A DNA stretch of 64,000 nt from Streptomyces aurantiogriseus. GTDB taxonomy: Bacteria; Actinomycetota; Actinomycetes; Streptomycetales; Streptomycetaceae. A program made the translations under genes and the position numbers. The stretch lies in assembly GCF_014649375.1 (NCBI RefSeq), contig NZ_BMSX01000007.1:248001-312000 (forward strand). The letters are read 5' to 3'. The notes below the pieces were generated by a model. The model searched no databases and was not told where the DNA came from. It saw nothing but the letters and a program-made list of their open reading frames with translations. This document shows, piece by piece, positions 59,027 to 64,000 of this stretch; position 1 is the stretch's first letter; each line of letters opens with the position of its first letter.

Positions 59027-61232
59027 CCGGCTGCCGCTCCTTCTCGAGTTCTGCCACGGCCTCGGCGAGCTTCTCATGGGTGGCGCGGTGCTCGGGCGGT
59101 TCGATGCTGATGCGCGGCAGGCGCCGGTCGAGCCAGCGGGGCAGCCACCAGTTGGCGCCGCCGAGCAGATGCATGAGGGCGGGGACGAGGAGGGTGCGCA
59201 GGACGAAGGCGTCGAGGGCGACGGCGGCGGCGAGGGCGATGCCGAACATGGCGATCACCCGGTCGCCACTGAGGACGAAGGCGAGGAAGACCGAGATCAT
59301 GATGACCGCGGCGGAGTTGATCACCCGGCTGGTCTCGGCGAGGCCGATCCGGACGGCACGCCGGTTGTCGCCGGTCTCCAGCCACTCCTCGTACATCCGG
59401 CTGACGAGGAAGACCTGGTAGTCCATGGAGAGCCCGAAGAGGACCGACACCATGATCACGGGGAGGAAGGGCTCGATCGGGCCGGCGCGGCCCAGCCCCA
59501 GCAGCTCGCTGCCCCACCCCCACTGGAAGATCGCGACGACGACGCCGAAGGCGGCGGCCACGGCGGCGACGTTCATCGCGGCGGCCTTCAGGGGGATGCC
59601 GACGGACCGGAAGGCGAGCAGGAGCAGCAGACAGCCGAGGCCGATGACCACGCCGACGAACAGGGGCAGTTTGCCGACGATGACCTCCGCGAAGTCGTCG
59701 TAGCCGGCCGTCACCCCGCCGACCCGCACATCGAGCGAGGTGCCGCTCTCGGCCCGTGGGAGCACCTCGGTGCGCAGCCGGTCGACGAGGTCGCTGGTCC
59801 GCTGCGACTGCGGTGAGGACTCGGGTACGACGGTGAGGTACGCGGTGTCGCCGCCCGCGCTGTACGTCGCCGGCGTCACCGAGGCCACGCCTTCGGTGGT
59901 GCGCAGGGTGGCGTCGAGGTTGTCGAGGGCGAGCCGGTCCTCGGCGCCGTCGACGTGGGTCACCAGCGTCAGCGGGCCGTTGACGCCGGCGCCGAAGCCG
60001 TCGGCGAGGAGGTCGTAGGCCTGGCGTGTGGTGCTGGACCGGGGGCCGTTGCCCTGGTCGGAGGTGCCCAGGCGGAGGGAGAACGTGGGCAGGGCGAGGA
60101 CGGCGATGACGACGAGGGCGAGCGCGCCGAGCAGTCGGGGGTGGCGCTCGACGAACGCGGACCAGCGGGCGGCGAGGCCGGTGGGCAGTTCCGGCTCGGG
60201 TCCGTGCTCGGCGAGGCGGCGCCGTTCGCGGCGGCTGAGGGCGTGCGGGCCTATGCAGGACAGCAGGGCGGGCAGCAGGGTCACGGAGGCCGCGACGGTC
60301 AGCACGACGGTCAGGGAGGCGGCTATCGCGACGCCGTTGAGGAAGTTCAGACGCAGGATCAGCATGCCCAGCAGGGCGATGCACACGGTGGCGCCCGCGA
60401 AGACGACCGCACGGCCGGTGGTGGCGACGGCGCTCACGGCGGCCTCGGTGACCGACAACCCCCGCTTCAGGCCGCGCCGGTGGCGGGTGACGATGAACAG
60501 GGCGTAGTCGATGCCGACGCCGAGCCCGATCAGCATGCCGAGCATGGGCGCGAAGTCGGCGACGGTCATGGCGTGCCCGAGCAGCACGATCCCGGCGTAC
60601 GCGGTGCCGACGCCCACCAGGGCGGTGGCGATGGGCAGCAGCGAGGCGGCGAGTGAACCGAAGGCGAGGAACAGCACGACCGCGGCGACGACCACGCCGA
60701 CGACCTCGGCGAGGTGTCCGCCGGTCGACTCGGTGAGCGCGATGGCGCTGCCGCCCAGCTCCACCTGGAGCCCGTCGCTCTCGGCCGACTTGGCGGCGCC
60801 GACGACGGCTTTTGCCTCGCCCTGGTCGATGTCCTCGGCCCGGTCCTCGAAGACGACGGTGGCGTACGCCGTCCGCCCGTCCTCGCTGATCTGCGCGGCG
60901 CCCCGGTCGCCGTAGGGGCTGACCACGGAGGCCACGCCGGGCAGGTCCTCGATCTTGTCCAGGGTGCGGGTCATCGTCTGCTCGACGGCGGCGGCGCGGA
61001 CGGTGCCCGAACCGGTGTGCCAGACAACGGTGTCGGTGTCGCCGCCGAGGCCGGGGAAGCCCTCCGCGAGCAGCCGGGTGGCGTGGCCGGACTCGGTGCC
61101 GGGGACCTCGTAGTCGTTGGAGTACGAGGAGCCGGTGACCACGGCGGCCGTGGCCGTGCCGCCGAGGGTCAGGAGCCAGAGCAGGACCGCGACGAGACGG
61201 TGTCGGACACACCACTGTGCAAGGACTGCCAC
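59004..61232 (-). CDS. MMPL-family RND transporter
   Basis: A 742-residue transporter with about 12 membrane segments in two repeats, each following a large extracytoplasmic domain. Typical signatures are GIDYALFIVTRHRRGLKRG in the first half (the ion-coupling helix 4) and GLSMDYQVFLVSRMYEEWLETGDN in the second. Such proteins export lipids or secondary metabolites. GTG 61232 (VAVLAQWCVRHRLVAVLLW) follows GGGAG; the open frame upstream is not transporter-like. A palindrome 109-131 bases upstream of the start may be its operator. Confidence 0.92.
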   Translation of the reverse strand: MAVLAQWCVRHRLVAVLLWLLTLGGTATAAVVTGSSYSNDYEVPGTESGHATRLLAEGFPGLGGDTDTVVWHTGSGTVRAAAVEQTMTRTLDKIEDLPGVASVVSPYGDRGAAQISEDGRTAYATVVFEDRAEDIDQGEAKAVVGAAKSAESDGLQVELGGSAIALTESTGGHLAEVVGVVVAAVVLFLAFGSLAASLLPIATALVGVGTAYAGIVLLGHAMTVADFAPMLGMLIGLGVGIDYALFIVTRHRRGLKRGLSVTEAAVSAVATTGRAVVFAGATVCIALLGMLILRLNFLNGVAIAASLTVVLTVAASVTLLPALLSCIGPHALSRRERRRLAEHGPEPELPTGLAARWSAFVERHPRLLGALALVVIAVLALPTFSLRLGTSDQGNGPRSSTTRQAYDLLADGFGAGVNGPLTLVTHVDGAEDRLALDNLDATLRTTEGVASVTPATYSAGGDTAYLTVVPESSPQSQRTSDLVDRLRTEVLPRAESGTSLDVRVGGVTAGYDDFAEVIVGKLPLFVGVVIGLGCLLLLLAFRSVGIPLKAAAMNVAAVAAAFGVVVAIFQWGWGSELLGLGRAGPIEPFLPVIMVSVLFGLSMDYQVFLVSRMYEEWLETGDNRRAVRIGLAETSRVINSAAVIMISVFLAFVLSGDRVIAMFGIALAAAVALDAFVLRTLLVPALMHLLGGANWWLPRWLDRRLPRISIEPPEHRATHEKLAEAVAELEKERQPDVRDITG

Positions 61233-61340
61233 GGACGTGCTCCCGGAGGTGAAGTGTGGATCTTTGACCGGGAACAGTGCATGAACTGAACAGCCCGCAA
61301 AGAACGTGTGAGCAATGTGAGGCCACTCTTGCAGGCGAAA

Positions 61341-61363
61341 CATGATCGTTTGTCGCGATCATG
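61341..61363. promoter_or_regulatory. palindrome upstream of MMPL gene
   Basis: CATGATCG (61341-61348) and CGATCATG (61356-61363) form an exact inverted repeat with 7-base spacer. It lies in the gap before the MMPL start. No regulator gene is adjacent, so any cognate repressor is encoded elsewhere. Confidence 0.5.
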
Positions 61364-61434
61364 GGCTTGTTCACAAGAGTGGGAGACAGATCACAGGACA
61401 ATAACAGCGGTGCTGTCAGCGCCCGTCACCGCAC

Positions 61435-61857
61435 TCAGTCGGACTGGTCACCGACCGCCATGATCATCACGCCGGCGATCAGCAGCCACAGCGCGCGCCG
61501 GGTGCGGCCTTGGGAGCCCAGGACCGCGGCCAGGGCGCAGACGGCGGCGCCGAGAGCGTAGGCCGCCGGGACGAGGGCCGGGGCGGAGCCGGTGAGGCGC
61601 AGGAGCGCCGCGGCGAGGCCGGCCAGGGTGAGCAGGGCGCCGGTGCCGGTCGCCGTCCAGCGGGCCCGCCGGGCGTCCTCGTCGCCGTACTCCTCGTCCG
61701 CCTCGAGGTCCTGGGGGTCCTGAGGGTCCTGGAGGTTCTGGGGGTCCTGAGGGTCCGTCTCCGGGTTCTCGGGCACCCGCTGTCCCTGGGTCTTCTGTTC
61801 GTCCATCGCCTCGGCCCGTATGTCGTCCTGAGTGTCGGAGTCGGTGGTTCCACTCAT
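61435..61857 (-). CDS. small membrane protein with DPQ repeats
   Basis: A 140-residue protein. The acidic N-terminal half contains repeats of the type DPQNLQDPQDPQD and the second half two hydrophobic segments (ALLTLAGLAAALLRL... and AYALGAAVCALAAVLG) and a third near the end (ALWLLIAGVMIMAVG). Function unknown. ATG 61857. It is the gene after gatB on the minus strand but a strong hairpin separates them. Confidence 0.7.
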   Translation of the reverse strand: MSGTTDSDTQDDIRAEAMDEQKTQGQRVPENPETDPQDPQNLQDPQDPQDLEADEEYGDEDARRARWTATGTGALLTLAGLAAALLRLTGSAPALVPAAYALGAAVCALAAVLGSQGRTRRALWLLIAGVMIMAVGDQSD

Positions 61858-61911
61858 GGCGGGCGAGCGTAGCGCGTCGGGCTGAGCGGGCGAGCCGCGG
61901 GGAGGACACGA

Positions 61912-61947
61912 CGAGGGGGACGTATCGGTGTCGATACGTCCCCCTCG
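61912..61947 (-). terminator. terminator of gatB operon
   Basis: Perfect 16-base arms CGAGGGGGACGTATCG (61912-61927) and CGATACGTCCCCCTCG (61932-61947), loop GTGT, 15 bases after the gatB stop. Confidence 0.9.
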
Positions 61948-61961
61948 GGAGCTCGCGAAGA

Positions 61962-63470
61962 TCAGCCGACGCCCAGCTTCTCCAGGATCAGCTCCTTGAC
62001 GCGGGCCGCGTCGGCCTGGCCGCGCGTGGCCTTCATCACCGCGCCGACCAGGGCGCCGGCCGCGGCCACCTTGCCACCGCGGATCTTGTCCGCGATGCCC
62101 GGGTTGCCGGCGATGGCCTCCTCGACGGCGGCCGTGAGCGCGCCCTCGTCGGAGACGACCTTCAGCCCGCGCTTCTCGACGACCTCGTCCGGGGTGCCCT
62201 CGCCCGCGAGGACGCCCTCGATGACCTGGCGCGCCAGCTTGTCGTTCAGGTCACCGGCGGCGACCAGCTGGGCGACCCGGGCGACCTGCTCCGGGGTGAT
62301 GGCCAGTTCGTCGAGCGCCTTGCCCGACTCGTTGGCGCTGCGCGCCAGCTCGCCCATCCACCACTTGCGGGCGGAGGCCGCGTCGGCACCGGCGTCGATC
62401 GTGGCGACGATCGGCTCCAGGGCACCGGCGTTGAGGATCGCCTGCATGTCGGTGGCGGAGATGCCCCACTCCTCGCGCAGGCGGTTGCGGCGCACCAGCG
62501 GCAGCTCCGGCAGCGCGGCGCGGATCTCCTCGACCCACTCGCGCGTGGGCGCGACCGGCACCAGGTCGGGCTCGGGGAAGTACCGGTAGTCCTCGGCCTC
62601 CTCCTTCACCCGGCCCGAGGTCGTCGACCCCGTGTCCTCGTGGAAGTGCCGGGTCTCCTGGACGATCGTGCCGCCGGACGACAGCACGGCCGCGTGCCGC
62701 TGGATCTCGAAACGGGCCGCGCGCTCCACGGACCGCAGCGAGTTCACGTTCTTCGTCTCGGAGCGCGTGCCGAACTTGTCGCCGCCCTTCGGCATCAGCG
62801 ACAGGTTCACGTCGCAGCGCATCTGGCCCATCTCCATACGGGCCTCGGAGACACCGAGCGCCTTGATGACCTCGCGCAGCTCACGGACGTACGCCTTCGC
62901 CACCTCAGGAGCGCGGTCGCCCGCGCCGACGATCGGCTTGGTGACGATCTCGATGAGCGGGATGCCGGCGCGGTTGTAGTCGAGGAGCGAGTGCGAGGCG
63001 CCGTGGATACGGCCCGTCGCGCCGCCGACGTGCGTCGACTTGCCGGTGTCCTCCTCCATGTGGGCGCGCTCGATCTCCACGCGGAAGACCTCGCCGTCCT
63101 CCAGCTGCACGTCGAGGTAGCCGTTGAAGGCGATCGGCTCGTCGTACTGGGAGGTCTGAAAGTTCTTCGGCATGTCCGGATAGAAGTAGTTCTTCCGGGC
63201 GAAGCGGCACCACTCGGCGATCTCGCAGTTCAGCGCGAGACCGATCTTGATCGCGGACTCGACGCCGGTCGCGTTGACGACCGGGAGCGCGCCGGGCAGG
63301 CCGAGGCAGACGGGGCAGGTCTGCGTGTTGGCGTCCTGACCGAGGGCGGTCGAACAGCCGCAGAACATCTTGGTCTTGGTGCCGAGTTCGACATGGACCT
63401 CGAGGCCCATGACGGGGTCGTACGACGCCAGCGCGTCCTCGTACGACACCAGGTCGGTCGTGGTGGTCAC
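61962..63470 (-). CDS. gatB: Asp-tRNA(Asn)/Glu-tRNA(Gln) amidotransferase subunit B
   Basis: A 502-residue subunit of the GatCAB amidotransferase, which converts misacylated Glu-tRNA(Gln) and Asp-tRNA(Asn) to Gln- and Asn-tRNA. GatB binds the tRNA and activates the amide acceptor. VMGLEVHVELGTKTKMFCGC is at 20-39; Cys37, Cys39, Cys52 and Cys55 form the zinc site. IEIVTKP and MRCDVNLSLMPKGG follow, and the C-terminal tail domain (TPDEVVEKRGLKVVSDEGAL) is complete. ATG 63470. It is downstream of gatA and one small gene on the same strand. Confidence 0.97.
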   Translation of the reverse strand: MTTTTDLVSYEDALASYDPVMGLEVHVELGTKTKMFCGCSTALGQDANTQTCPVCLGLPGALPVVNATGVESAIKIGLALNCEIAEWCRFARKNYFYPDMPKNFQTSQYDEPIAFNGYLDVQLEDGEVFRVEIERAHMEEDTGKSTHVGGATGRIHGASHSLLDYNRAGIPLIEIVTKPIVGAGDRAPEVAKAYVRELREVIKALGVSEARMEMGQMRCDVNLSLMPKGGDKFGTRSETKNVNSLRSVERAARFEIQRHAAVLSSGGTIVQETRHFHEDTGSTTSGRVKEEAEDYRYFPEPDLVPVAPTREWVEEIRAALPELPLVRRNRLREEWGISATDMQAILNAGALEPIVATIDAGADAASARKWWMGELARSANESGKALDELAITPEQVARVAQLVAAGDLNDKLARQVIEGVLAGEGTPDEVVEKRGLKVVSDEGALTAAVEEAIAGNPGIADKIRGGKVAAAGALVGAVMKATRGQADAARVKELILEKLGVG

Positions 63471-63485
63471 GGTGAAACTTCCCTC

Positions 63486-63725
63486 TCAGCCCAGCAGGAC
63501 GTCGTCGTCGCCCAGCCGCTTCAGCTCGCGGTAGAGGATGGCGAGGCCGGTGACGATGGCGGCGGCGGACACGGTGGCGTCGATCAGGACCAGCGTGTCC
63601 TTCTCGGCGCGGGCCTTCTTGAGACGCTTGGCGACACCGATGGCGCCGAAGGCGGTGGCGGCGATGGACAGGTACGTGCCGGACTTGGACTTCTTGAAGC
63701 CCTTGGCCTTGGTCAGTGCACTCAC
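63486..63725 (-). CDS. small conserved membrane protein between gatA and gatB
   Basis: A 79-residue protein from GTG 63725, VSALTKAKGFKKSKSGTYLS..., with a hydrophobic segment near 19-33 and another near 48-64 (LIDATVSAAAIVTGLAILY). Its GTG overlaps the gatA stop by 4 bases (GTGA) and its stop is 15 bases before gatB, so it is within the gat operon. Function unknown; a relation to tRNA amidation is not implied by the sequence. Confidence 0.8.
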   Translation of the reverse strand: MSALTKAKGFKKSKSGTYLSIAATAFGAIGVAKRLKKARAEKDTLVLIDATVSAAAIVTGLAILYRELKRLGDDDVLLG

Positions 63726-64000
63726 AGCGACGGAGCCTCCTCGAGCAGCGGGTGCCCCCACTTTTCCACGAAGGCGGCCTCGACGGCGGCGCCGACCTTG
63801 TAGAGCCTGTCGTCCTTCAGCGCCGGGGCGATGATCTGCAGGCCCACCGGGAGGTTGTCCTCCGGGGCGAGACCGCAGGGCAGCGACATGGCCGCGTTGC
63901 CCGCCAGGTTGGTCGGGATCGTGCACAGGTCGGCGAGGTACATCGCCATCGGGTCGTCGGCGCGCTCGCCGATCGGGAAGGCGGTGGTCGGCGTGGTCGG
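63722..64000 (-). CDS. gatA: Asp-tRNA(Asn)/Glu-tRNA(Gln) amidotransferase subunit A, C-terminal part
   Basis: The last 92 codons of gatA; the rest is beyond base 64000. The tail TTPTTAFPIGERADDP..., MAMYLADLCTIPTNLAGNAA, MSLPCGLAPEDNLPVGLQII and ALKDDRLYKVGAAVEAAF is the conserved end of the GatA amidase (glutaminase) subunit. Partial because of the window edge. Confidence 0.93.
   Translation of the reverse strand, partial: PTTPTTAFPIGERADDPMAMYLADLCTIPTNLAGNAAMSLPCGLAPEDNLPVGLQIIAPALKDDRLYKVGAAVEAAFVEKWGHPLLEEAPSL

Noticed and set aside
1..64000. tRNA genes, CRISPR arrays, insertion sequences
   Set aside because: No cloverleaf with CCA-end context, regularly spaced repeats or transposase-like protein was recognised on reading; a dedicated scan was not possible.

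Overview
The window is chromosomal DNA of very high G+C content from a Streptomyces, close to S. coelicolor in gene content. From memory, the order conservon pair, accE/accB, cimA (leuA2), ilvE, leuB, proline catabolism, serA, ilvC/ilvN/ilvB, gatB/gatA matches the SCO5544-SCO5499 stretch of S. coelicolor, read left to right. Almost all genes use G/C-ending codons, GTG and TTG starts are common, and operons are closed by long G+C-rich hairpins. No rRNA, tRNA, CRISPR array, transposase or prophage was seen.

Layout. 1-7.5 kb: two tandem conservons (cvnA-B-C-D twice; the first cvnA is cut by the window edge), which encode a membrane histidine-kinase-like sensor, a roadblock protein, a DUF742 protein and a small GTPase. 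8-9.9 kb: acyl-CoA carboxylase epsilon and beta subunits. 10-18.4 kb: accessory secreted or surface proteins (YceI, amidase-like protein, trypsin, membrane protein, family 3 glycosidase) with two decayed genes. 18.7-24.6 kb: the branched-chain amino-acid genes cimA, ilvE and leuB, all on the minus strand and interrupted by a beta-propeller gene. 24.7-29.9 kb: Tat-exported phosphatase, a LysR regulator divergent from an NADPH oxidoreductase, small proteins and a hydrolase. 30-34 kb: proline dehydrogenase and P5C dehydrogenase divergent from a PucR-type regulator. 34-39 kb: a four-gene peptide/nickel-type ABC importer behind a Zur-like box. 39-41.3 kb: a TetR/MFS efflux pair. 41.5-47.1 kb: serA and ilvB-ilvN-ilvC. 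47-64 kb: a GGDEF/degenerate-EAL protein, oxidoreductases, a LAL-type regulator, an MMPL transporter, and gatB with the 3' end of gatA.

How the genes work together. Acetolactate synthase (ilvB/ilvN), ilvC, leuB, ilvE and citramalate synthase are most of the Ile/Leu/Val pathway. Both ilvB and cimA are preceded on the minus strand by a short leader peptide rich in rare Ile/Leu/Val codons, a first hairpin and a U-tailed terminator, so both look controlled by ribosome-mediated attenuation. The two proline enzymes convert proline to glutamate, and the divergent PucR-family gene is the obvious candidate regulator. The importer operon appears zinc-responsive and has both permease domains fused in one protein.

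Most notable signals: the Zur-box importer with fused permease; the cimA attenuator with tandem ATT codons; the GGDEF protein whose EAL motif reads VAH; an apparent in-frame insertion in proline dehydrogenase; several well-formed inverted or direct repeats in divergent promoters; and two pseudogenes side by side at 11.6-12.4 kb. All identifications come from reading the sequence and recalled family knowledge; no search was run.
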